From positions 1-6,510 of the forward strand of contig JAGXHH010000136.1 of the NCBI GenBank assembly GCA_024636355.1: DNA of 6,510 nucleotides, given 5' to 3'. Every line of letters starts with the position of its first letter. Positions within the stretch are counted from its first letter, which is position 1. Positions 1-5,027 of this stretch are shown piece after piece. The position numbers were made by a program, and so were the translations under genes. The DNA comes from Desulfobacteraceae bacterium. GTDB taxonomy: Bacteria; Desulfobacterota; Desulfobacteria; Desulfobacterales; Desulfosalsimonadaceae. Below the pieces are notes generated by a model, which was not told the origin of the DNA, made no database searches, and worked only from the letters and a program-made list of their open reading frames with translations.

Positions 1-1
1 A

Positions 2-727
2 TTCCGGCCCGTCCACGCAGGCGAACTTGGTTTCGGAGCCGACCTGCACCCGGCAGCCGCCACACATGCCGGTGCCGTCGATCATGATCGGATTGAGGCT
101 CACCAGGGTCTTGACCTTGTATTCGGCTGTCAGCTTGGACACAAATTTCATCATCGGCACCGGGCCGATGGCCACGACCAGATCCGCACCGCCGTTGTCG
201 AGCACTTCCTTTAACGCCTCGGTGACAAAGCCTTTGCGTCCATGGGAACCGTCATCGGTGCAGACGTGCAGAGTATCGGATACTGCGCCCATTTTGTCTT
301 CCAGGATCAACAGGTCCTTGTTCCGTGCGCCAATGATACTGATCACCTCGTTTCCCGCATCCTTGAACCCGCGGGTGATCGGAAACAGGACCGCCACACC
401 GGTGCCGCCGCCCACGCAGACCACGCGACCGAGTTTTTCGATCTCGGTCTGCTTGCCCAGCGGGCCGATGACGTCCTGGTATCCGTCGCCTACGGCCAAC
501 TCCTTGAACAGGGCAGTCGATTTGCCGACCACCATGTAAATAATGGTGATCGTCCCTTTTTCCGGATCGATATCCGATATGGTCAGCGGAATGCGCTCGC
601 CCGTTTCGTTGACTTTCAGGATGACGAACTGGCCGGGCTTCGCCTTTGCGGCAATCCTGGGCGCCTTGACTTCGTTGAGGATCACCGTACCATCGGCCAT
701 CTCTTCGCGTTTTATAATTTCAAACAT
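2..727 (-). CDS. NfnA/SudB-like FAD/NAD(P)-binding electron-transfer subunit (partial, C-terminus off the window)
   Basis: This is the small flavoprotein subunit of the sulfide dehydrogenase / dihydroorotate dehydrogenase-like family, which includes NfnA (ferredoxin:NADP+ transhydrogenase) and SudB. It is cytoplasmic and passes electrons between a pyridine nucleotide, FAD and a [2Fe-2S] cluster, normally to a partner GltD-like subunit. 242 residues are visible, against roughly 280 for a full-length member. An N-terminal FAD-binding barrel (about 1-95) carries R45-I-P-L-T-I-S-D. A nucleotide-binding domain begins with the glycine-rich loop G106-G-G-T-G at 106-110. The cluster region is D217-G-T-G-M-C222-G-G-C225 with a third cysteine at C237. 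The start codon at 727 is preceded by a GGAGGA Shine-Dalgarno about 7 bases away. The partner subunit, if present, should lie just past the left edge. The family is secure; whether the true role is NfnA, SudB or another oxidoreductase cannot be decided without the partner. Confidence 0.93.
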   Translation of the reverse strand, partial: MFEIIKREEMADGTVILNEVKAPRIAAKAKPGQFVILKVNETGERIPLTISDIDPEKGTITIIYMVVGKSTALFKELAVGDGYQDVIGPLGKQTEIEKLGRVVCVGGGTGVAVLFPITRGFKDAGNEVISIIGARNKDLLILEDKMGAVSDTLHVCTDDGSHGRKGFVTEALKEVLDNGGADLVVAIGPVPMMKFVSKLTAEYKVKTLVSLNPIMIDGTGMCGGCRVQVGSETKFACVDGPE

Positions 728-733
728 CTTTCT

Positions 734-739
734 TCCTCC
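734..739 (-). promoter_or_regulatory. Shine-Dalgarno of the NfnA-like gene
   Basis: Read on the minus strand this is GGAGGA, about 7 bases before the ATG at 727. It fixes the start of the flavoprotein subunit. Confidence 0.8.
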
Positions 740-866
740 GAAGTTATATTTTTTTGAAAAATCCAAAATCAGCACCTTTGCATCATGGCGTTCTGCCGGA
801 CGCAGGGCGGATTCGGCCGGTCACCCCTGCACAATCGTTTGCGCCGGGATAACCCGTGGCAACAAC

Positions 867-898
867 CAATTGTGAAGTAGCAATTGCAAATTGTCAAT
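867..898. repeat. AT-rich AATTG element, related copy
   Basis: It contains CAATTGTGAA (867-876), CAATTGC (881-887) and AATTGTCAAT (889-898), the same words as the element at 3324-3367 but in a different order. It overlaps the candidate promoter of the NfnA-like gene. Confidence 0.45.
869..897 (-). promoter_or_regulatory. Candidate sigma-70 promoter for the NfnA-like gene
   Basis: On the minus strand a perfect TTGACA (892-897) is followed after 17 bases by CACAAT (869-874), which matches TATAAT at 4 of 6 positions. Transcription from here would give a leader of roughly 135 bases. The boxes lie inside an AT-rich AATTG-type low-complexity element that recurs at 3324-3367, so the match could be a by-product of that repeat. 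Confidence 0.4.
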
Positions 899-932
899 AA
901 AGAGCCGATTTTGCCTGACAGCCGATTACGGT

Positions 933-1392
933 TTATGCCAGCCGGGGCATAAACACCCGAAAAGTGGTTCCCTCATCCACCCGACTGTCCACTTCGATTC
1001 TGCCGTGATGGGTTTCGACAATGCTTTTGACGATCGCGAGACCCAGGCCGGTACCGTTAATATACCGGGTTTTTTCATTTTTAACCCGATAAAACCGCTG
1101 AAAAATCAATTCGAGATCCTCCGGCGGTATTCCATATCCCGTATCCGAAACGGAAATGACACCGTAATGTTCGCCTTCTTCTACGGATACCGAAATTCTG
1201 CCGCCTTCCGGCGTGTTTGGGCAGAAAATCGAACGCCCCCTTCTTCATCGCTTCGATGGAGTGCTCTATGGTGGCATAACCGGTAATGACAATAATCACC
1301 GTATCCGGATGGAGCGATTTTACATGGGTCAGCAAATCGAAACCCGAAAGCCCCGCCATCATCAGGTCAAGCAGTATGCCATGAAAGACCGA
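933..1392 (-). pseudogene. Remnant of a receiver-histidine kinase fusion gene, internally deleted and frameshifted
   Basis: Two pieces of two-component protein lie head to tail in different frames. The upstream piece (1216-1392) is the back 59 residues of a receiver domain: ILLDLMM with the phospho-acceptor aspartate, VIITGYAT-like VIVITGYAT with the switch threonine, and GAFDFLPK with the conserved lysine. An in-frame TGA (1393-1395) cuts it off from any N-terminal half. The downstream piece (936-1214, stop at 933-935) is the last 93 residues of an HATPase_c domain: TPEGG, the G1 box DTGYGI, the F box FQRFYRV and the G2 box GTGLGLAIVKSI. The junction falls at about 1212-1218, where the receiver lysine codon runs into the ACGCCGGAA of the kinase. 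Missing are the receiver N-terminus, any linker or PAS, the HisKA phospho-acceptor helix and the kinase N box. The parent was probably a REC-(PAS)-HisKA-HATPase protein, a common architecture in deltaproteobacteria. It cannot make a working kinase. Confidence 0.85.
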
Positions 1393-1395
1393 TCA

Positions 1396-1574
1396 GCCGG
1401 GTTTGCATCCAAACCCCTTCAGCTCCTCCCTTGCTTTCGGCTGATGTTTTAGTTACAGTCATCTCCGCAGTAACCGGAGCCGTATGCAAGGGACGTTCAC
1501 TCCATAAGACCACGCCCATGCCCGGACGACCACAAACTTACCGTCAGCCATTCACCGCCGCTGCGCCCGGGTGA
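1396..1574. other. Decayed or non-coding DNA upstream of the kinase remnant
   Basis: Read on the minus strand in the receiver frame, 1396-1452 encodes a short peptide containing AREELKGFGCKPG just before the TGA. It may be the degraded front of the same receiver domain, but it lacks a recognisable acidic DD pair. Beyond about 1455 I see no reading frame with family features on either strand and no convincing promoter. Confidence 0.4.
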
Positions 1575-1577
1575 ATG

Positions 1578-1593
1578 CGCCTGAAAGCAGGCG
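1578..1593 (+). other. Small GC-rich hairpin in the leader of the SIMPL gene
   Basis: CGCCTG (1578-1583) and CAGGCG (1588-1593) form a perfect 6-bp stem with the loop AAAG. It sits about 14 bases ahead of the Shine-Dalgarno. There is no T tract, so it is not an intrinsic terminator. Any effect on translation or mRNA stability is speculative. Confidence 0.35.
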
Positions 1594-1616
1594 TCAGCGC
1601 AATAAAAAGGAGGTTC

Positions 1617-2333
1617 ATGAAAAACACGGATTTTAAAAGCGCACTTGTACTCGGTTTTTTTATCTTCTCAGGGTTGGCGCTTTTAGGTTTTTTTATGGGC
1701 TCCAGCGCCATAAAATTCAAAGAATACGAACGTACGGTCACCGTAAAAGGGCTGTCGGAAAAGGAATACCCTGCCGACATCGCCTTATGGCCGATTCAAT
1801 TTTCCGTCACGGACAATGATGTAAGCAAATTGTATGAATCGATTGAAAAGGATGCAGATGCCATAGGACAATTCCTGAAAGCCAATGGTTTTGAAGAAGA
1901 TGAAATCAATGCATCTCCACCAGTGATTTTCGATAAGCTGGCGCAGGGGTATGAAAAATCTCGAATTGAATTCAGGTACAATGCCACGCAGACAATTACG
2001 GTTTATTCCCATAAAATTGAGTCTGTACGTTCCACAATGAACAAGTTGGCAGAGCTTGGAAAAAAAGGGATCGTGCTGACAGATGGCGGTTATCAGAGTT
2101 CTACAGAATATCTTTTCACGCGGCTCAATGAAGTCAAGCCGGAAATGGTGGAAGAGGCAACAACCAAAGCCCGGGAAGTTGCCAGAAAATTTGCGCAGGA
2201 TTCAGACAGCCGGCTGGGAAAAATCAAAAAGGCAAGCCAGGGCCAGTTTTCAATAGGTGATCGAGATAAAAACAACCCGCATATCAAAAAGGTACGGGTC
2301 GTTTCGACCATTGAATATTATCTTTCGGATTAA
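1617..2333 (+). CDS. SIMPL domain (DUF541) protein, membrane-anchored
   Basis: This 238-residue protein belongs to the SIMPL / DUF541 family (COG2859 type), whose members are usually exported or inner-membrane anchored and whose biochemical role is poorly defined. Residues about 9-28 form one hydrophobic segment (ALVLGFFIFSGLALLGFF) after a short basic N-terminus. This looks like an uncleaved signal anchor placing the rest in the periplasm. The SIMPL domain fills about 37-236 and opens with the typical R-T-V-T-V-K-G-L-S-E at 39-48. The C-terminus is VVSTIEYYLSD. The start at 1617 has a strong AAGGAGG about 3-4 bases upstream. The in-frame ATG at 1575 lies inside a hairpin, lacks a ribosome site and would put charged residues ahead of the anchor, so it was not chosen. 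The gene stands alone: its left neighbour is a pseudogene on the other strand, and the next plus-strand gene is 342 bases away. Confidence 0.9.
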   Translation: MKNTDFKSALVLGFFIFSGLALLGFFMGSSAIKFKEYERTVTVKGLSEKEYPADIALWPIQFSVTDNDVSKLYESIEKDADAIGQFLKANGFEEDEINASPPVIFDKLAQGYEKSRIEFRYNATQTITVYSHKIESVRSTMNKLAELGKKGIVLTDGGYQSSTEYLFTRLNEVKPEMVEEATTKAREVARKFAQDSDSRLGKIKKASQGQFSIGDRDKNNPHIKKVRVVSTIEYYLSD

Positions 2334-2675
2334 TCTGATCCAAAAGGAGCCCGCTGCGGATCGGGTTTCCTGCAATGGATGCCCGCCCATCCGGATATCG
2401 CGGATGATTACAACTTTTCCCATCAAATCCTCTTTCTATAACGGTCAAGTGGTACCGAATATATTTGAGCCTTAGATTTCAAATAGGATCACATCGCTGA
2501 CTTCGGTTTCTGAGAACAGACCCAATCAAATTCCCGAATTTTCAAATCCGTGGAACGGTCCTGGCCTCAATGAAACAGGCTGCGTTATGTCGTCTGGGAA
2601 TGGATGAAAAGAGATTCGGTGCTCGTAAAGCAACGCGGCAGCGACCTTTAAAAACTATCTGAAATGAGGTGCCCT
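2334..2675. other. 342-base stretch with no supported gene
   Basis: No frame on either strand shows a recognisable family, a good ribosome site and a sensible length together. The best scraps are a 30-codon plus-strand frame (2570-2662) with no Shine-Dalgarno and a minus-strand frame running into the 3' end of the SIMPL gene; both were rejected. A loose hairpin at about 2346-2370 (GGAG-CCCG paired with CGGG-TTTCC, one bulge) follows the SIMPL gene but has no T run. The promoter of the CBS gene presumably lies here, but no convincing -35/-10 pair stands out. Confidence 0.5.
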
Positions 2676-3242
2676 ATGCATTCTTTTAAGGTCAAAGATA
2701 TCATGGTGCCGTTGGCGGATTACGCCACGGTTTCACAAGATGCCGATCTATACCAGGCGGTGCGCGCATTGAAAGAAGCACAGGCGGCTTTCAGCCAGAA
2801 ACCGTATATGCACCGGGCGGTGCTGGTCTATGATGACAAAAACCGGATTGTCGGCAAGCTGGGAATGGTTGATTTGATCCGGGGCCTTGAACCCGGATAC
2901 AAGAAGATCGACCTGGAGAAATTTGCATCCCTGGGCTACGGTTCGCATTTCACCAGATCCGCACTCGAAGATTACCGTCTCTGGCGGGAACCCCTGGACG
3001 AGATCTGTCGCAGGTCTTTCAGAATCCGGGTAAAAAACATCATGTACACCCCTTCCAAGGGGGAATATGTCGACCATGAGGCAGGGCTTGACGAGGCCAT
3101 GCACCAGCTTGTAATCGGCCATCACCAGTCCCTGCTGGTGACAAAAAACAAGGAAATCGTGGGGATACTGCGGCTGACCGATGTCTTCAATGAGATCTGC
3201 AGCGCCATAGAGGCGTGCCGGCCCGATCCGACTGAAAAGTAA
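2676..3242 (+). CDS. Two-CBS-domain (Bateman module) protein
   Basis: This is a 188-residue stand-alone CBS-pair protein. CBS pairs bind adenine nucleotides such as AMP or ATP and usually report energy state to a partner, but the ligand and partner are unknown here. CBS1 covers about 4-72: it opens with V6-K-D-I-M-V-P and its last strand and helix carry IVGKLGMVDLI. CBS2 covers about 117-178: it opens with V119-K-N-I-M-Y-T-P and ends EIVGILRLTDVF. Between them lies an unusually long, charged and aromatic linker (about 73-116) with SLGYGSHF and WREPLDEICRRSF. There is no membrane segment and no fused enzyme. The start at 2676 has GAGGT 5 bases upstream. The in-frame ATG at 2664 overlaps that ribosome site and was not used. 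A strong terminator follows 27 bases after the stop, so this is the end of a transcript and probably a single-gene unit. It converges with the response regulator to its right. Confidence 0.9.
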   Translation: MHSFKVKDIMVPLADYATVSQDADLYQAVRALKEAQAAFSQKPYMHRAVLVYDDKNRIVGKLGMVDLIRGLEPGYKKIDLEKFASLGYGSHFTRSALEDYRLWREPLDEICRRSFRIRVKNIMYTPSKGEYVDHEAGLDEAMHQLVIGHHQSLLVTKNKEIVGILRLTDVFNEICSAIEACRPDPTEK

Positions 3243-3269
3243 AAAGCGGATTCTGGTTATCGGCGTGCA

Positions 3270-3303
3270 CGAGCACGTGTAAGTTCACGTGCTCGGATTT
3301 TTT
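3270..3303 (+). terminator. Rho-independent terminator of the CBS gene
   Basis: A perfect 10-bp stem, CGAGCACGTG (3270-3279) against CACGTGCTCG (3286-3295), has the loop TAAGTT and is followed by GA and six Ts (3298-3303). The T run is only on the plus strand, so it ends the CBS transcript and not the convergent response-regulator gene. Confidence 0.9.
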
Positions 3304-3483
3304 GTTCTTTCTCGCTCTCGAAAAACAATTGCCAATGGTGAATTATTAATTGTCAATTGTGAATTAAAACCAACTACTTGCCCAAGTTCGCGTTCTGAAC
3401 CCAGTGTCAAGTGTGTCCCATTGTCAGGGCGCAGGCCGGGGTCCGGAAACTTCCGAGACAGGTGAAAGGGCCTAAAGGAGAAT
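3304..3483. other. Convergent intergenic spacer, no gene
   Basis: This spacer lies between the CBS terminator and the end of the response regulator. Its left part is the AT-rich AATTG element listed separately. The right part has no reading frame of interest. No intrinsic terminator with a T run was found for the minus-strand response-regulator transcript; the only hairpin seen (CGGAA/TTCCG near 3446-3457) is tiny. Confidence 0.5.
3324..3367. repeat. AT-rich low-complexity element built from AATTGTCAATTGTGAATT units
   Basis: The stretch is a run of overlapping near-copies of CAATTG, AATTGTCAAT (3348-3357) and CAATTGTGAA (3354-3363). Both ten-base words also occur at 889-898 and 867-876. Such spacers are self-complementary and are plausibly slippage-grown intergenic filler. 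No coding or mobile-element features are attached. Confidence 0.5.
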
Positions 3484-3930
3484 CTACCTGTCTTTCCTGA
3501 ATACCGCGTGGGGCGATGAAATCAGTTCTTTCATCTTCGCCTCGGTGATCTTTTCTTCCTGACCTTTTTTCCGCGCATACGCTTCATTGATTTTGGCGAT
3601 GAGTTCTTTATTGTCACACGGCTTCATCAGGTAATCGAACGCCCCGAGCTTCATTCCCTCGATAGCGGTTTCAACCGTGGCATGTCCGGTCAGCATGACC
3701 ACTTCGGTCAGCGGTTTCATCCGCTTTATTTCCCGAAGGGTCTCGATGCCGTCCATGCCCGGCATGGCCACATCGAGGATCACCACGTCGATTTTGCTGT
3801 CTTTGATTTTTTCCACAGCCTCGCTGCCGCTGAAACAGGTCTGGACATGGTAATCCCGGATGGACAGCCGTTCAGCGATTATTTCGACAAAACTTTCTTC
3901 ATCATCGACGATCAGAATCTTCGGTACCAT
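3484..3930 (-). CDS. Stand-alone response regulator receiver protein
   Basis: This 148-residue CheY-like protein receives a phosphoryl group from a histidine kinase on aspartate. All key receiver residues are present: the acidic pair D9/D10 in VDDEE, the phospho-acceptor D53 in VILDVAMPG, the switch T81 in MLTGHAT and K103 in YLMKP. The receiver ends near residue 120. The remaining 28 or so residues are a charged helix-like tail ending in HAVFRKDR, too short to be a DNA-binding or enzymatic output domain. It therefore probably acts by protein-protein contact or as a phosphorelay intermediate. The start at 3930 has GGAGG 7 bases upstream. It lies 94 bases downstream of mazG on the same strand, with a candidate promoter of its own in the gap. 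No intact kinase is present in the window; the only kinase sequence is the remnant at 933-1392. Confidence 0.93.
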   Translation of the reverse strand: MVPKILIVDDEESFVEIIAERLSIRDYHVQTCFSGSEAVEKIKDSKIDVVILDVAMPGMDGIETLREIKRMKPLTEVVMLTGHATVETAIEGMKLGAFDYLMKPCDNKELIAKINEAYARKKGQEEKITEAKMKELISSPHAVFRKDR

Positions 3931-3937
3931 GAACAGA

Positions 3938-3942
3938 CCTCC
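3938..3942 (-). promoter_or_regulatory. Shine-Dalgarno of the response regulator
   Basis: GGAGG on the minus strand, 7 bases before the ATG at 3930, supports this start. Confidence 0.75.
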
Positions 3943-3976
3943 TTATGGGTTCATATGCGCTGTCGCTTTTGACGTT

Positions 3977-4005
3977 AATATACGATTTGACGCTCGGAAA
4001 TCCAA
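3977..4005 (-). promoter_or_regulatory. Candidate sigma-70 promoter for the response regulator
   Basis: On the minus strand TTGGAT (4000-4005, 4 of 6) is followed after exactly 17 bases by TATATT (3977-3982, 5 of 6). It lies in the gap between mazG and the response regulator and would give a leader of about 40 bases. Two copies of TTTGACG (plus-strand reading) at 3968-3974 and 3986-3992 bracket the -10 box. Confidence 0.5.
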
Positions 4006-4024
4006 CCTGTTTCATCTATTGAAC

Positions 4025-4795
4025 TCACTTTTTCTTTTCCGCCTGCCAGAGCCGTTCCTTTTCTTCCATGGGCATTTCCGACAGCCGGATATCCTGCTGC
4101 CGGGCCGCCTCTTCGATCGCATGAAACCGGGTGGTAAATTTCCGGTTGCTTTGGCGCAGGGCCGATTCCGGGTCGACGCCGAGCATGCGGGACAAATTGA
4201 CCACTGAAAATATCAGGTCCCCGATTTCCGCGGCGATCGCATCGGGTGCTGCATCTCTGACGGCTTCGACCACCTCATCGAGCTCCTCCCGGACTTTGTC
4301 CACCACCCCTTCGGCACTGTCCCAGTCGAATTTCACCCGGGCGGCCGCCGTCTGGATTTTCAATGCAAACAGCAGTGCCGGCAGCGTTTCGGGAATACCG
4401 TCGAATATGGACCGGCGATTTTCCTTACCGCTTTCTTTCCGTTTGAGCCGCGCCCAGTTCCGGACAACCTCATCGGTTCCTTCCACCTTCACGTCGCCGA
4501 AAACGTGGGGGTGACGGTAAATCAGTTTGTCGCCCAGCCGATCGATCACGTCGGCCATGGTAAACTCATTGTCTTCCTTGGCAATAATGCTGTGAAACAC
4601 GACATGGAGCAAAACATCGCCGAGTTCCTCCAGCATCTCATCGGCATTTTCATGTTCCACGGCATCGACGAGCTCGTATACCTCTTCGATGAGCCCCTTG
4701 ACCATGCTTTTATGATTCTGCTCGGCATCCCACGGGCAGCCGTCCGGACCCCGAAGCGTTTCCATGATCCGGATCAACCGGTCCATTTCCTTCAT
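4025..4795 (-). CDS. mazG: Nucleoside triphosphate pyrophosphohydrolase MazG
   Basis: MazG hydrolyses nucleoside triphosphates to the monophosphate and pyrophosphate in the cytoplasm, clearing damaged or excess nucleotides; in E. coli it also influences ppGpp levels. The 256-residue length fits the two-domain long form. The N-terminal domain has the signature GPDGCPWD (16-23), the metal-binding E37-E38-x-x-E41 and E57-x-x-D60, then the YRHPHVFG stretch at 93-100. The C-terminal copy has E170-E171-x-x-E174 and E190-x-x-D193 followed by LIFSVVNLSR. Both sets of acidic residues are intact. The family C-terminus (SNRKFTTRF, then MEEKERLW) is present. The start at 4795 has GAGG 8 bases upstream. 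The downstream in-frame ATG, three codons in, has its AAGGA too close. Divergent from the ABC transporter operon; a response regulator follows on the same strand. Confidence 0.97.
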   Translation of the reverse strand: MKEMDRLIRIMETLRGPDGCPWDAEQNHKSMVKGLIEEVYELVDAVEHENADEMLEELGDVLLHVVFHSIIAKEDNEFTMADVIDRLGDKLIYRHPHVFGDVKVEGTDEVVRNWARLKRKESGKENRRSIFDGIPETLPALLFALKIQTAAARVKFDWDSAEGVVDKVREELDEVVEAVRDAAPDAIAAEIGDLIFSVVNLSRMLGVDPESALRQSNRKFTTRFHAIEEAARQQDIRLSEMPMEEKERLWQAEKKK

Positions 4796-4839
4796 ATGAC
4801 GATCCTCAACTTGGAATTGCTTGTGTGATAAATTTACGT

Positions 4840-4868
4840 ATCCTAAGAAATGAGAGAGCTTTGGTCAA
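4840..4868 (-). promoter_or_regulatory. Candidate sigma-70 promoter for mazG
   Basis: Minus-strand TTGACC (4863-4868, 5 of 6) is followed after exactly 17 bases by TAGGAT (4840-4845, 4 of 6). The leader would be about 40 bases, a sensible distance from the ATG at 4795. Confidence 0.5.
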
Positions 4869-4902
4869 TGGAAGAAAAAAAACGAGCGGATTGTTCGTAA
4901 CT

Positions 4903-4931
4903 CCCCCTTTACAAAAGAGGGATTTTTTTTT
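4903..4931 (+). terminator. Terminator-like hairpin in the mazG/ABC divergent region
   Basis: CCCCCTTT (4903-4910) pairs with AAAGAGGG (4914-4921), with one C-A mismatch and the loop ACA, followed by A and nine Ts (4923-4931). It has the form of a plus-strand intrinsic terminator, yet no plus-strand gene precedes it. It may end a short leader or small RNA, block antisense transcription leaving the mazG side, or be a copy of a CCCTCTTTTGTAAAGGGGG-type dispersed hairpin. Confidence 0.6.
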
Positions 4932-4947
4932 ATAGCTTCTCATCGGA

Positions 4948-4976
4948 TTGACACATCCATCAATAAGTATTCAAAA
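4948..4976 (+). promoter_or_regulatory. Weak candidate promoter for the ABC transporter operon
   Basis: A perfect TTGACA (4948-4953) lies 75 bases before the ATG, just downstream of the terminator hairpin. The matching -10 at 17 bases (TCAAAA, 4971-4976) is poor, with only 3 of 6 matches; AAAAAT at a 19-base spacing is slightly better. The region is AT-rich, as expected of a promoter. Confidence 0.3.
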
Positions 4977-5012
4977 ATAGTAACCTATCCATTGCAGCAA
5001 ACACTATCGGCA

Positions 5013-5019
5013 AGGAGGA
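5013..5019 (+). promoter_or_regulatory. Shine-Dalgarno that decides the ABC ATPase start
   Basis: AGGAGGA lies 8-9 bases before the ATG at 5028. The earlier in-frame start at 4992 (TTG/ATT region) would place this site inside the coding region and adds twelve residues outside the domain, so 5028 is preferred. Confidence 0.75.
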
Positions 5020-5027
5020 TACCGGAC

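Noticed and set aside
27..757. Long plus-strand open frames over the left end
   Set aside because: They are antisense to the NfnA-like gene, have no family motifs or ribosome sites, and the minus-strand protein is clearly real.
1575..1616. Earlier in-frame start for the SIMPL protein
   Set aside because: It has no ribosome site and lies in a hairpin, whereas AAGGAGG directly precedes the ATG at 1617.
2346..2370. Hairpin after the SIMPL gene as a terminator
   Set aside because: The stem is bulged and includes a wobble pair, the loop is large and no T run follows.
2257..2430. Minus-strand frame starting MGKVVIIRDIRMGG after a possible AGAGGA site
   Set aside because: The opening looks gene-like, but the frame runs antisense into the end of the SIMPL gene and shows no family features past about 15 residues.
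2570..2662. 30-codon plus-strand frame starting MKQAALCRLG before the CBS gene
   Set aside because: No Shine-Dalgarno, no recognisable similarity, and its length is within chance expectation.
867..3367. The two AATTG elements as terminal repeats of a mobile element
   Set aside because: The words are shuffled instead of forming matching ends, there is no transposase between them and no target duplication was seen.
4025..4795. Toxin-antitoxin or phage-defence reading of mazG with its neighbours
   Set aside because: There is no mazE/mazF or relA next to it, and the protein is the ordinary two-domain housekeeping form.
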